From: Tritrichomonas foetus
Taxonomy: Eukaryota > Parabasalia > Tritrichomonadida > Tritrichomonadidae
Direction: 5' to 3'
Length of the DNA: 64,000 nt
Assembly (NCBI GenBank): GCA_001839685.1
Contig: MLAK01000412.1
Span: 30,281-94,280, forward strand
Shown here: positions 29,485 to 41,600 of the stretch, piece after piece
How the letters are laid out: each line of letters opens with the position of its first letter
How positions within the stretch are numbered: position 1 is the stretch's first letter
Notes under the pieces: model-generated
Told to the model about the DNA's origin: nothing
The model's database searches: none
Seen by the model: only the letters and a program-made list of their open reading frames with translations
Position numbers and translations under genes: made by a program

Positions 29485-29858
29485 TTTGATTTTTTATATC
29501 ACATGTCCATCAATGAAATGTGATCTATTATTTTTCTTATATTAACCAATCAACATCAAAAAGTTCATGAAATACTTTGTTAATCACACTATCATAGAAT
29601 TCAATAATTTTAGATCGATAATATCTCATAAAAGAATAGAAGAGGAAGGTATCTGATATGAACTCATCATAATCAAAATGATGATGATATTAATTATTGG
29701 ATAAACAATGCGAATAAAAATTGTCAAAAAAAAAAAAAAAAAAAAAAAAAATGAAACTCTCAATTTGAAATAAAGAAAAAAAAATTGTAAAATTAGAATA
29801 AGAAAGACATTTATAAATATAATCTATATATAAAAAGATGCTAGATGTTAAAAAAATA
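29485..29858. other. Intergenic with 26-base A tract
   Basis: 374 bp between the DGK 3' end and the YxjG-like start (both minus strand). A run of 26 A at 29726-29751 is the longest homopolymer seen; in the DGK transcript direction it reads as T. Nothing else recognised. Confidence 0.6.
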
Positions 29859-31310
29859 TCAAATTTTTTGCATGTGCTTCTTATTGTGCTTAGCAGGAAG
29901 TACAAATGGATAATCTCCACCATGCTTAACTTCAAAACAGGCTGGATTTTCGATCATTTTTGCCTCTCCATCAAGCTGGAAGTAGCATTTTTGGTTTGTT
30001 TCAATTCGAGCTCCTTTGGCCTGACCATAAGACCTTGGCTTAATTATTCCAAGGTTTGTCATAGCCAAGTGGGTGGCTCCCTTGTTTAAAAGAATCTCAA
30101 AGACACCATCGGTCATTGAATGCGGCATAGTTTTGGACTTCCAAAGTTTTCTACCAGCATACATTCTTAATGATGAGCAAAATGTCATTGTTTGTTCGTC
30201 ATCGTTGGCATAAAATGTTGATTCTTGCATGGTTTCCTCATTTTCTCCTGCATTCAAATTTCTTTGATTTAAGTAAACAATTAGATTTTCTTGTGTGTCA
30301 TTTTCTAATGCTTGATTTTCATTTTGTGAATTAGCTTGAGCATATCCACCTTCACTAGAGTTGGTGCTTTCGCTGCTCTGACTTGTCGAATTTTGATTAG
30401 AATTGCTATTATTGCCATTAGTATCATTATTATTGGAAATACTGCTTTGTGTAGTCGCTGCACTTTGTTCAGAACTTTCATTTTGCCCATTTTCATTCTG
30501 GTTTTGATCTTGGCTAGAATTACTGCTTGTTATATTTTGTTCAGATTGATTTTGTTCAGAAATTTGTAATGTTTCTGGTGAGTTCGTGTCATAGATTTCT
30601 TCAACACTTGCGTCAGGTGAAATATTCATATCATCCTTTTTAATTTCACCAAGCAATGTGACATGTGCCAATTTGTTAATTGTGGTATGATCATTTAGAA
30701 AGTGTGCACCTGCTGGTACATAAAGAGCAAAGGAGCCAAGTCGTGTTAATGGTTTGTTTTCATTTCTCAAGCATGCATAATCATAGGCAACACCAGCATC
30801 AACGCCAAATGAAAAATAATTGCAAAAATGAAATTCATTCACATTATTGGTAACTTTGTCAGTAACTGTTAAAGTCCATGTATCAATTTCAGCAATCACG
30901 GGTGATACAGCAATTGCTGTAATTTTGTCGAAAATGTAATTTAATTTTATCAAGTTTAATCCTTCTCCCCATTTCAGACTCTGACTCATGTCATTTCCAG
31001 TGCCAAGTGGTATGACACCTAATGGGGGTCTATAACCGGAATTACTGCCATAAATCTCCTTGAGGATGCTCATAATCCAGCTGACTGTTCCATCACCACC
31101 GCAAGCGATTACTCTTAATTTGGGATGAGTAATTATTGTGAATTTATCCTCTAAAAACGTATCGATTTCGTCGGGAAGTGACACAACGTGAATATTTCGA
31201 ACTTTCTTGCATTTTTTAATTAGCTTTGGACCCAATCCTCCACCTGAGTTCACATTGATAAACATTAGAATGGGGTTTTGGTATTTTGGAGGTTTGGAAG
31301 CAAACTTCAT
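29859..31310 (-). CDS. Diacylglycerol kinase with low-complexity insert
   Basis: 483 residues. It should phosphorylate diacylglycerol to phosphatidic acid. The catalytic domain starts at PILMFINVNSGGGLG (13-27), with the nucleotide loop GGDGT at 71-75 and GVIPLGTGNDMSQSL at about 98-112. The accessory domain begins at YFSFGVDAGVAYD and resumes with MYAGRKLW and SMTDGVFEILL near 383-408. Between them, residues about 225-375 are an Asn/Gln/Ser/Glu-rich stretch that interrupts the accessory domain. No C1 domains, EF hands or membrane segments, so regulation differs from most animal isoforms. Sphingosine or ceramide kinase is less likely because the order of the two domains and their motifs follow DGK. 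Confidence 0.88.
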   Translation of the reverse strand: MKFASKPPKYQNPILMFINVNSGGGLGPKLIKKCKKVRNIHVVSLPDEIDTFLEDKFTIITHPKLRVIACGGDGTVSWIMSILKEIYGSNSGYRPPLGVIPLGTGNDMSQSLKWGEGLNLIKLNYIFDKITAIAVSPVIAEIDTWTLTVTDKVTNNVNEFHFCNYFSFGVDAGVAYDYACLRNENKPLTRLGSFALYVPAGAHFLNDHTTINKLAHVTLLGEIKKDDMNISPDASVEEIYDTNSPETLQISEQNQSEQNITSSNSSQDQNQNENGQNESSEQSAATTQSSISNNNDTNGNNSNSNQNSTSQSSESTNSSEGGYAQANSQNENQALENDTQENLIVYLNQRNLNAGENEETMQESTFYANDDEQTMTFCSSLRMYAGRKLWKSKTMPHSMTDGVFEILLNKGATHLAMTNLGIIKPRSYGQAKGARIETNQKCYFQLDGEAKMIENPACFEVKHGGDYPFVLPAKHNKKHMQKI

Positions 31311-32456
31311 AAGTTGTGAAGTTTACGATTAGATTTGTTTAATATCAATGCTTCTTCACAATATTTTTGAGATAAATGACTTTTCTCTTTACTTCAAAAA
31401 GTGAACCAGTAATATTAGAAAAATTGTTCGTAATGTCAAATTGAGCAAATTTTAATCGTCTTATAGACATTATTCGAATAAAAGTCAAATATTTGAATTT
31501 CAGTGAAAATATTACTGCTATTGAAAATTATAACTCAATTTTCTATATGTTTATATTGTCACGAATCAATTTTAAAAAATACCAATTCTAATAATATTAT
31601 TCAAATCTGAATAATATTTTGAAATCTAAACTGTAAAAGGCCAAAACTATAGGCGAAATATCATCTTGCATTACAAACTTTCAGTTTTTGGAGCACTTCA
31701 AACTTTTGTCAAAATAATAATTCACTCTTTCTATATAGTGTTTTTCCATCACAATATCGTTTTTTTGATCACGTTAAAGAAAAAAATATCCACAAATTGC
31801 ATGTTTTTTTGTAAAACTTTTACTTTTACACCGATATTGTTTCAGTATGCATTTAAAAAGTTTTGGAGTTGACTAAAAGAATTGAAAAAATTGAATTTCT
31901 GTAATCAGATCATGAAATTTTTGAATAACATCAGACATGTGACATGTCATATTTGATTCAACAGAATTATCAATCATAAACTCTTTAGGGTGGCTTTATT
32001 TCACCACAGCATGATGAACTGAGTGGATGATAAAAGTTGCATTTAGAAGAGAGTGACCTATGAATCTTTCAATACTTGGAAGATTGAGAAGTCAAATGAT
32101 AGATAATTTCACCATATCGTTATATTTGACCTCAAATTGATATTTCGAGAGACATTCAAAGTTAACAATTTCACCATTAACCCCTAAGTTTTGAGTAATT
32201 TTTGATCTGACAGAATTTCTCAAATGAATTCATTCACACACAGAAAGCAAGAAAATCACCCTAGTGATAAGAAATAAAGTATCATAACATATGCAATCCA
32301 TAGAAATAATTTATTAATACATGAAAAAACGGAAATATGATATCATGGTTTTTGAATCCGCCAACTAATATTATAAGGAATATTAAATAGTTCATCACAA
32401 TTTAAAGAGATTTTTATCTCTTTTTTTTTCTTTTTCTTTTCATGGTTAATTCATGG
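31311..32456. other. Long intergenic region
   Basis: 1.15 kb without a supported gene. GGCCAAAA lies at 31639-31646. A hydrophobic open frame near 31666-31872 starts with TTG and has no familiar content. Confidence 0.5.
31639..31646 (+). promoter_or_regulatory. GGCCAAAA motif upstream of DGK
   Basis: Motif core shared with 3798, 5218 and 9814; about 330 bp upstream of the DGK start. Weak evidence. Confidence 0.25.
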
Positions 32457-33146
32457 TTAAATAAATTTCGGTTTGGAAAAATTGAGAGAACTTGGTTCCG
32501 GCGTTTTTGATCCCAGTTTGGAATTCTGATCCATTGGTCTCGATAAAAACAATAAATTCGAAGCAGAACTTCTTCTCCTCGCATTTTCCGTTGAAGTATT
32601 CGGTGTTTCCAATTCTAACAATGATATAATAAGTTTGGAAGTTGCTTCACCCAAAGGCAGCTCCGTGTTTACATTTTTCGCTATACGTTCAAAATCTTGG
32701 AAATGCTGACATAAAAATGTTTCCACATGGAATATTTTCATATTATGTAATAAACAACATAATTGTGCAAGCTTGTATTTACATTCGTTTGTGGAAGACA
32801 AATGACTAGGAGTATTCACTGCTAGCATGTGTGGCATTGGTTTCAATGGAACATTCTGGGGATCTGTTGTTGAGGATCGATCATCAGATGAATATCGTGA
32901 AATTACAGATGTTGTGCAATTTGAATCACTCCCTAGTGTTTGATCATCTGATGACGAAGTTGTATCATTTTCCATTAAATTAAGGATTGTTGACATAAAT
33001 ATTTGAATATCTTTTTCGTTGAAAGTTGGAATCGATTTTCGAATTTCGTTGCATGTTGCAAGCGACCAGGTTCCAGTTTTTGCCTTAGCTTCCTTGGTCA
33101 CCCTTTCGATGATCTTTTGAACTTCGGACTGAGGAATTCTTCGCAT
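32457..33146 (-). CDS. Hypothetical protein
   Basis: 229 residues, not recognised. Residues 1-60 form a basic helical module (RRIPQSEVQKIIERVTKEAK, then FNEKDIQIFMSTILNLM). Residues 60-110 are Ser/Thr/Asp-rich. Residues about 120-178 are a second helical block with four Cys. The tail is Ser/Pro-rich with an RRRSS string that could be a kinase site. No signal or membrane segment. The ATG at 33146 is the first in frame. The ordered/disordered alternation supports a real soluble protein. Function unknown. Confidence 0.65.
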   Translation of the reverse strand: MRRIPQSEVQKIIERVTKEAKAKTGTWSLATCNEIRKSIPTFNEKDIQIFMSTILNLMENDTTSSSDDQTLGSDSNCTTSVISRYSSDDRSSTTDPQNVPLKPMPHMLAVNTPSHLSSTNECKYKLAQLCCLLHNMKIFHVETFLCQHFQDFERIAKNVNTELPLGEATSKLIISLLELETPNTSTENARRRSSASNLLFLSRPMDQNSKLGSKTPEPSSLNFSKPKFI

Positions 33147-34188
33147 TTATAAATCTGATATAAATTGAATCTCGAATTTAAATATATACAAAAGTGATTT
33201 AATTGAATTTGGTTGAGATTGATTGAATAAAATTAAAGCATTTTCCAAAATTGATGATATAACTCTTTCAATTTCAATTTGTGATCATAAAACTTTTATT
33301 ATTAAAGAGAAATTGAATTACATTATTCTGTGTCTCAGAATTTATGAAATAATATTTGTGTCTTTATCCGATTCGAAATCTGTTGTTATGTAAATTAAAT
33401 AAAAATCAATAATTGCATTAATTAAGTATAAAATGATTATATTATTATTTTCGATGTTACCTCAAAATTACGTAGATATTCGAGGAAAATGTTCTGAATT
33501 CACTTTTTTCAAATCGTAATTCCGCAATATTTATTTTATTCAGATTATTTCAAAAAATGTTAGACTTGCATAGATATTGTAATGTGAGTAATATCACTGA
33601 TGTTATATTAGTGTATGAAAAGAGGATTCACTTTGTTCGATAACGATATAATATTTCACAAATTTTCAGAATGTGCATTGAAAACTGATCCACAAATTCA
33701 AAACGAAAAAGTATACTTTTTCAATGATGTTTTTCATATAAAAAATACGTATTTTATTCGAAAAACAATGAAGTGAATCTTAATTTGTATGAATCATCAT
33801 CACATTTTAATATACTGTGATTAGCGATTCTTCCTCAAGAAACTTACCACATTTGTTTCCATAATTTGATTAATATTGCTCACCAACATAAATTTTATCT
33901 TTTGTAACACAAAATTATGAATTCTATAAGTAAATCTAACAGTGATAAAGCTTTCATGAAAGAATGTACTGCATTTTCAAGAAAAGAAAAAGTGAAACCG
34001 AAAGTGAATTGATTCCATTTTATAGAGATATTTATACTGAGAATGAAAAAATCATCAGCGCATGAAATTTGAAGAAATTCTTCAAGATAAATACAAAACA
34101 CATTTGATTACTATCGATAGTAACGTATTTATTTACATTTTCAATAAAATTTTATCGTTTTTTTAACAAAGTGATTTTAATTGTGAAG
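33147..34188. other. Long intergenic region
   Basis: 1.04 kb between divergent genes (minus strand ending at 33146, plus strand from 34189). AT-rich, with no gene, RNA or repeat recognised. Confidence 0.5.
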
Positions 34189-35580
34189 ATGATTGAGTTT
34201 GGGAGAAAAAAGAAACCACGCTTAGTTTCTATCACAAACTTTGATCGACAAGCCAAATGTATTACATTTACTGAACCAGAAACAATTGAAGCAATTCGAA
34301 GACTTGGTTATATTGATTCCGATTTCAATTTTCGAGAAGTGGAAACATTTAAAACACCAGCAACAGACATACAAACAGCAGCAATTCTTCACCAAAGATT
34401 TTTAACGAAGCGACAAAAAATGATTGAGAAAACAATTAAAATGCGAATAAGTGTTATTGACGAAAAAAAATTTCCTGAAAAAATTTCTCCTATTGTGAGA
34501 GTTGAAGAGTTCAAATTAAATAATTATCAAAAACAATTAGAAAAACTCGAAGAAAATGGAAATTTAGCATTAGAAAAATTAGCAATTATGAAGCTTCATG
34601 ATTTATTTTGCTATCAAACAAATCTAGAAAAAAATCAAATGATAAAAGAAAGATTTAAAGATTTTGATCAATTGAATCAAGAGAAGAATCATTTTGTGTC
34701 ATGTGTAAGAAAAAAATCATTTGATTCAAATGATCAATTGCCCAAAATTTCATGCCATGAATCAAATTATTCTACAAATTCCATGAATCATTATGATTAT
34801 TCTTCGAACCTTTCTGGTAGAATGGGTAATTGTAATTCAAATGGATTATCACTGAGTAATTGGCATGATATGAAATGTACACAAATCAACACCCTTAAAA
34901 ATTCTTTTTATAAACATGAAGAAAAAATCAGAACTGCTGCTGAACGAAAAGAAATGATTGATCAGAAAAATCATTCAGCATTATGTGAAAAAATTCAAAT
35001 GAGGGAAGATCGATTTAAATGCTCATCAGAAATAACACAAAAAATGAAACATGACTATTTAGAAAATAAAGGGAAAATGATTAAAAAAAGAGCAAAATCT
35101 GTTCGAAAGAAAAAAGAAGACATCATTGAAAGAAAAGCTGACTCAACATATTTCAATTATTTGAGAAAAAGAAACGAAGCTGAACAAAAATTAAAACAAA
35201 ATAACATCGAGAAAGCTAATAAAGTATTAATCAAAAAATATAATCATTTAGAAAAAATTGAAAAAGCGAAACATAAATATGAAGCTAATAATTATAATAG
35301 TGAGAGAATTCGAAAAAGACAAAAATTTGATACACAAGGGGCACAAAAATTAATAGAAGAACAAAATTACATCGGCAAGCAAAAAACTGGAGCTAATATT
35401 AGGCTTAGACATCAACGAAATAGACTCAGCAATGCAATTGACAATTTGGAAAATATATATGATTTTGAGGGCATTCAAAAAGTGCAGTTACTGTTGGGGG
35501 TAGATGATGACAAAATGAATGAAATTGTTCATAAAGCAATGTCAATGAGTAGTGTATGCCCACATAATCGAAAAGCATAG
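34189..35580 (+). CDS. Hypothetical Lys-rich coiled-coil protein
   Basis: 463 residues from the ATG at 34189; the frame extends six codons upstream only to a GTG. The N-terminal block (1-120) has an ordered look: LVSITNFDRQAKCITF, EAIRRLGYIDSDFNF and IQTAAILHQRFLTKRQKMIEK. After a Ser/Asn-rich linker (about 180-230) comes a long, highly charged coiled coil (about 240-430) rich in Lys, Glu and Arg. The last 30 residues are less charged. No membrane helix. Trichomonads have large families of such proteins, some in the flagellar and pelta-axostyle skeleton; that role is only an inference. Confidence 0.75.
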   Translation: MIEFGRKKKPRLVSITNFDRQAKCITFTEPETIEAIRRLGYIDSDFNFREVETFKTPATDIQTAAILHQRFLTKRQKMIEKTIKMRISVIDEKKFPEKISPIVRVEEFKLNNYQKQLEKLEENGNLALEKLAIMKLHDLFCYQTNLEKNQMIKERFKDFDQLNQEKNHFVSCVRKKSFDSNDQLPKISCHESNYSTNSMNHYDYSSNLSGRMGNCNSNGLSLSNWHDMKCTQINTLKNSFYKHEEKIRTAAERKEMIDQKNHSALCEKIQMREDRFKCSSEITQKMKHDYLENKGKMIKKRAKSVRKKKEDIIERKADSTYFNYLRKRNEAEQKLKQNNIEKANKVLIKKYNHLEKIEKAKHKYEANNYNSERIRKRQKFDTQGAQKLIEEQNYIGKQKTGANIRLRHQRNRLSNAIDNLENIYDFEGIQKVQLLLGVDDDKMNEIVHKAMSMSSVCPHNRKA

Positions 35581-36997
35581 TATATTTTGTATTAATAAAA
35601 GTATATAGAGACTTTTCTTTTATCCATACTTAGTTTTTCTGTTTTTGGATCAAGGAAATACCATTTTATTACATTCTAGATATACAAATTTGAATTAAGT
35701 ATATATACTCAGAGAAAAACATTTTGAATCACTCACAACCATCATGTTAATTTAAAATTTCACCATTCAATAGAAAATATTTGAATACATTTTCATCGTT
35801 TTTGAAAATTCGATCGAGATCATTTTTGAAGAGATCCTAAGACATTAATGTTAAAAGTGATCGTTCTAAAATCACAATAATTATTACCATCGTTAATCTG
35901 AAATCTATTTCATTCTCGAAAAAAGTGTTTTGTGGAATAAGGTTTTCGAACACACTTTATTTATAATACTCGTCGATACATTCGAACAAAATTAGATCAA
36001 TATGCATACTGGAATATATATTTTAGATTACATATGTGATGTTTATATTTTTTGAAGAAGTTTTTCAAAAATAGTGATTCCGGAGTGGTTACTTTCAAAT
36101 TTCAAATGAATTTCTGATACATGCAAAATTTGATCGTTTTTAAAATTATTTGAATATAACATAAACATAATTTTATCTCCCAATATTCTATAGTATACTT
36201 TTACGAAACACATAAAAGTAGAAAATCATATATTTACAGGATTTTACTATCAATGAATGGTGATCAGAGTTTCCCCAAAAATGATTAATAAATTGAGACA
36301 TCTTTGAAAATATATTAGAAAAAGTTCGCTAACATATAGAAACATTTATAAGATAAATTTATTTTTTCAAAAAAAATTAATTTCTCGATCATCATACGGG
36401 AAAATTCTGATTGCGAATTTAGTTGCGAAAAATATTGTTAATGAACTATAAATAATGGTGACATGTATTTTATTTTAAAAATTTTAGGATTTCAAGATAT
36501 ATTTATTTTTGGTAAGAGTTGTCTCCATTGAAAAAAAATTAGCACCATGTACCCACATAACATCAATTTCTTTCCAGAATATATTAGAATATACTATAAT
36601 ATTTTAAAATGTAATGAACAAGCAGATAACTAGCTAATTTGGAGCTTCAGTGAGATGAAAACTTCACAATGCAATTCAACATTTTGAATACAAATTGTGA
36701 ATCATTATCTATTCCTCAAAACATGTATATAATCTCGTCATTCAAAATTTCAGAAATAGTATTCATTTAATTTATAAAATACATTGAAAGTAAATTATAT
36801 TTATTCGAATAAAATATTTGAAAGAATATTCTCAAATTATTTAATACAAATCGCATCAAAAAAATCTCAAATTCAAAGAAATATTCAAAGAAATATAATC
36901 TTTGACCAAGAGGCTAAAATGTAACAAAAGCTAGATAAAAATAATATAACTTTATTTCTTCAAAAATTTGAAGTATCAATTTACGAAGATTGCTCTG
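35581..36997. other. Long intergenic region with degenerate dispersed repeat
   Basis: 1.4 kb without a supported gene. Contains copy B of the dispersed repeat (36307-36425). TTTGACCAAGAGGCTAAAATG occurs about 100 bp upstream of the kinase gene. Confidence 0.5.
36307..36425 (+). repeat. Dispersed noncoding repeat, copy B
   Basis: Partner of 27288-27400, same orientation and block order, heavily diverged. Confidence 0.5.
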
Positions 36998-38161
36998 ATG
37001 TCAATCAAAGCATCAAACAATTTCACACCTTTTTCACTCAACGGATATACTTTCACCAGTATCATTGGAAAAGGTGGATTCGCTGAAGTGTTTCTCGTCG
37101 AATCAACAAAATACAATAATCGAGTTTTCGTTGCAAAGGTCATGACTATCATCGGAAGTACAGAAATTGACAAAAAATGGAAACTTTTTGATGCAGAAAT
37201 TCAAGCTTTACTTACATTAAATCATCCCCACATAATTCGACTCTACGACCATTTTGTTCATAATGGTAGGTTTTTCTTAATTCTCGAATATTGTCCGAAC
37301 GGCTCTCTTCATGATGAAATCGAAATAAACAATGGTTTATCAATGCCGAGATTTATCGAGCTCGGGAGGCAACTCGTCCAAGGATTAAGCTATTGCCATT
37401 CAAAGCATATTGCACACCGTGACATAAAGCCCACAAATATTCTCATGGATGAAAATATGCGTGTTAAAATTGCAGATTTCGGATTGTGTGATCCAAATTC
37501 AAATGGAGAGCTTCAAAGAAGATTCGGTGGAAGTTTTATGTACAATGCGCCTGAAATTTTCCAAAAAAAGCCGCATGATCCAATGCCTGCTGATATCTGG
37601 GCATTAGGCGTAGTTTTCACAGTAATGATCACAGGAAAGTCGCCTTGGATTTGCGACACAATTGGGACCCTCAAACAATTAGCGGCGCAAGGAATTCTCA
37701 AGTTCAAAAAAGCAATTCCTTCAATTGTTGAATCCCTCATTCGAGAAATGCTTGTCGTTGACCCTTCAAACAGGCCAACAATGCAGCAAATCGAAAACAA
37801 CCCTCTGTTTAAGACAAAGTCTCTTCCAAAACCACTTCGAATGTCTTTCCCCGCTCCGAAGTCAAAAACAAAATCGAAGATTTCAGAGCTCCAATGGGAT
37901 CAGATTGAAAGAACAAACTACATAAATAATGACGAAAAGGATCTTTTGGCGCAATTAAGTGACTATCAGCGTCAGAAAATTGAAGAGGATGATAAATTGT
38001 CATCAAGATCAAACGTAAAAATAGTGTCGAGTATTTTTTTGCATACTTCAAAAACTAAAAAAGATGTGAAGCCGAGAATCACACAAAAATCAAGACTGTC
38101 GCATCCTTTTGTTCCGAAAACCTTCGCTGATTTCTCAGATGATATTGTCGAGGTTGCTTGA
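36998..38161 (+). CDS. Ser/Thr protein kinase, CAMK-like
   Basis: 387 residues from the ATG at 36998; a TTG-started extension upstream is not needed. Complete kinase domain at about 17-277: glycine loop GKGGFAEV (24-31), ATP-binding K47 in VFVAKVM, catalytic HRDIKPTN (140-147), DFG at 160-162, APE at 184-186 and DIWALGVVFTVMITGKSPW. All catalytic residues are present, so it should be active. HRDIKPTN and the sequence around APE suggest the CAMK/AMPK-like group. The C-terminal 110 residues are basic and Ser/Lys-rich with no known domain. No activation-loop Thr just before APE is obvious (FGGSFMYNAPE). Confidence 0.92.
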   Translation: MSIKASNNFTPFSLNGYTFTSIIGKGGFAEVFLVESTKYNNRVFVAKVMTIIGSTEIDKKWKLFDAEIQALLTLNHPHIIRLYDHFVHNGRFFLILEYCPNGSLHDEIEINNGLSMPRFIELGRQLVQGLSYCHSKHIAHRDIKPTNILMDENMRVKIADFGLCDPNSNGELQRRFGGSFMYNAPEIFQKKPHDPMPADIWALGVVFTVMITGKSPWICDTIGTLKQLAAQGILKFKKAIPSIVESLIREMLVVDPSNRPTMQQIENNPLFKTKSLPKPLRMSFPAPKSKTKSKISELQWDQIERTNYINNDEKDLLAQLSDYQRQKIEEDDKLSSRSNVKIVSSIFLHTSKTKKDVKPRITQKSRLSHPFVPKTFADFSDDIVEVA

Positions 38162-38699
38162 TGCAGGCACATTCATAAGTAGATGTGTTTGTATATAAAT
38201 ATTTGTATTTTAGTAAATTTGTCGTGAATTTTTTTCTTTGATTTTTACATGATGCTTGATATATAGATTTGTTGTATTTATGAATGATCAATTTTCCCCA
38301 TTTATTCACTACAAATTCAACAAGAACTATTCTGAGTATATCAACGAAACAGTGCAACCAAAAAAATGAGAAGTTTACAGCTTTGATGAAGCTTTTCCAA
38401 ACTCTGAATGAAAAAAAGACAAATTTTGGACGAACTCCATAAGTTAAATCTCTAAATTAAAAATGAATTATGCATGTTTAAGGAAAATCATCTTGACCAT
38501 CTTATACATTTTTGATGTAATGAGTAAATATTACCAATAGTGCTTTATCACAAAATAATAGATTTCTACAATGATTAGCAATATGTTATATTGTTTTAAA
38601 ACAAAAATATAATGAAGAAATATACTTTATAAGAAATGATGATTCAAATGACAAAAAAAATTGTGATCAAATTTTATAAATAATATTTATTCTTACAAA
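38162..38699. other. Convergent 3' intergenic
   Basis: 538 bp between the 3' ends of the kinase and BEACH genes. AT-rich, with nothing recognised beyond AATAAA-like strings. Confidence 0.5.
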
Positions 38700-41600
38700 T
38701 TAGTGGAACAGAGATCCTACATACAACGCACCAGATTCTGTTCCTATCGCAAGTAAATCAATTCCACGATGATAGTGTAAATGTGTGATTTTAGAAGGTG
38801 AATTGAAAATTTTCCGAATAAGTTTCATATCAAATGCATCATAAAGATATAAATTGTTTCCAACATCAGCAATAACAAGAAAATCAAATCCATCTGATCG
38901 TGGAGCTTGACACCAAGCTGTAACGCATTTATCATGTGTAAATTTATGTAACAATTTACCATTTAATGTGTAAACAAACAAAATTTGATGCCCACTCTCT
39001 TTATTTTGTGGATTTGCACATTGTACAATAACTCGTCCAATCATTTCAGTAATCAAAACTTGGTTTGGAACAAATGGCGGTTCTAATTTCATTTCAACAG
39101 CCATTAAGAATGAAAAATCATGTGCTGTTGATGCAACAAGAAGACCATCAATTGAACAACTAACAATAATACCAAAACCATCACTTGCACAAACACAAGC
39201 AACTGCATCTGCATGCGCCATTAGTGATTTTGTATTTGATAGCCCTTGAGATTTATCATTCAGGAACCATTTCACTAAAATGGAATCCCTTCCACCTGTA
39301 ATTATTTCATCTTGGTAAAAACATGCACAAGAAATTGCATCAATGTGAAGAGACGACATTTTAGAGACAAAAGAACCATTTGATTTAACAACAATCAAAT
39401 ATGATGAATTTTCAGTGGCAAATGCAAAAAGTACCGAATCATTTAATGATGATGAATGAACTGCTATTTTTCCAAATCTTTCTTTCGATACAGGCGAAAC
39501 AGTACGATTATTACGACTAATAAATACTCTTCCATCACTATGAAGCGAGAAAATTGTATATTTTTCAAGTGATTCTCCATTAATTTTGGTATCAATTATG
39601 GAACAATTTGTAACTTTAATTTCTGTGAATCCAGATTTATTCACTTCTGGTCTTTTATTTCGTGTTGGATGTGGAGAATCGAATATTTTTTGAGGAATAA
39701 TACCAACTTTCATTAGCATATCCTCAGTTACTGTAATATCATTTGGATCAGTAATATTATTCCAACAATTTGGATAGAGGCGAGGATCAAAAGTATTGTC
39801 AGCTTTTTCTGCTTCTTCACCGGTTTGCTTACAACCAAATATTAAATCGATCCATTGATTAATATGTTCAGATACATAATCAGATTCTAATGCTTGTTTA
39901 TGTAAATGAATGAAATCTTCTGGAGTTTTTGCCCATGGTGGCAAAACCACATGATTTACTGGAGTTCCATCAGGTAAAATGCCCAGATCAAAGTTATCAT
40001 TATTTAGAAGAAAATCAGGACAGAAGAAAAATTCAGGAACAAGTTCTCTAAAGTTTGCATTGTTATCACAACAACGTTGGAAACAATCAGCAATTGAAGT
40101 AAACATTCTCGATGCTACATCAAATTTATCATCTTGATATTTAATATGAACAGATGTAAAAGGCTCAAGGCGAACAAGAAGATGAAGAACCATAAATATT
40201 GATGAATATGTACTTTGATACAAATAATTAATATCAGGAACAGAATCCTTCAATAATTTTAATTTTGCTAATCTTGTTGGATTTAATGCGCCAACCGGTT
40301 TTGATAAATCTCTATATATTGACGTATCATTTAAATCCAATTTTTCACATGAATAATTAGAAAGGATCCATGGAAAAACTGGATATGCATTTAAATTATT
40401 CATTGAGCGACCACTTAGTTCATTTATCCACATGAGATATTCAAATGTTGAAATTTCACGTGATACCCATTTTCTAGTGAGATCAAGACGTGCAATTTCA
40501 GCTTGTGCTGGATAGGCCTGAATAAAGCGAGCATTTGGCATAGGTATTGATCGAAAATATGAGACAAATTTATGAGAATCAACATCAGGAAAGTTAAAGA
40601 AGTAAGATTTATGTGTAGTAGTAAATAATTCGATTGCAGTTGGCCTTTGAAGCATATATTGATAAAAAATCATGTCAACCAGTTCTGCCTTAATCACAAT
40701 TCTTTCATCGTCATCTTCATTTAAGAAAGAAAATCCATTTGCAGAAATAACAAAAGAGCCTTCTGTTGTCTTGGTAACTTTCACTAATTCACACCTAGCT
40801 TTCCAAATGTATCGGTTCGGGATTGGAATTGCTTCAGAAATACTCTCAACTGATTGCTCATGCACAAAGTTAAAATGAGACGGAAGACTTGACATAGCTG
40901 AAGAATTCGTTCTCGGAATTCTGTTTACAGCATCAGGTGGATAAGCATCTCTTTTCATTGATGCTTCACGATGTTTATTAAAGAAAGCATTTCTCTTTAA
41001 TGATGGTCTAAAGAATTGATCAACAAGTGGAGAGCGTTTGTAATGAATTCGTGATTGGAATTCCGAACGAATTAAATAGAAAGGTGAGCGATCATAAGTC
41101 ATTTGTTGCCATAATGAACGCCAGTGACGACTGGAAATTTGATGCTTTTCAATTAAAGATGTGGCTGTTCTCAAATTCATTTCATTTAATGAATGCATTA
41201 TTTCAGTTGATAAAGGTTTTGGTGTTTTAGGGAATTGTTCAAGAACTGAGACAAATACAGAAACAAGTTCTCGTGTGACACCTGGAAGTGAAGCAGGCGG
41301 TTGGTCACAATAATTAGTTAGTGCGAAAAATCCACTTAAAAAGGTTTCTTCTGTTATTGTTTTATATTTACTAGCCAAAATTGGACCAAATAACTTTCCA
41401 ACAATACTGTCATTCGGGAAACGATTTATTGTATCAAAAATAAGATGAATAAATTCATCATATACATCAAATTCTTGAACAAGTTTATCAACAATGACAG
41501 GAAGCTGAATTAAATCATCTTCATTGCTTGATTCTTGGATAACCATGTTAATTAATGTGCATAATGATTGATGAATATCAACATCATAATTTGTCCATAA

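Noticed and set aside
31666..31872. Hydrophobic 68-residue frame upstream of DGK
   Set aside because: TTG start and Phe/Ile/Lys composition expected from AT-rich noncoding DNA.
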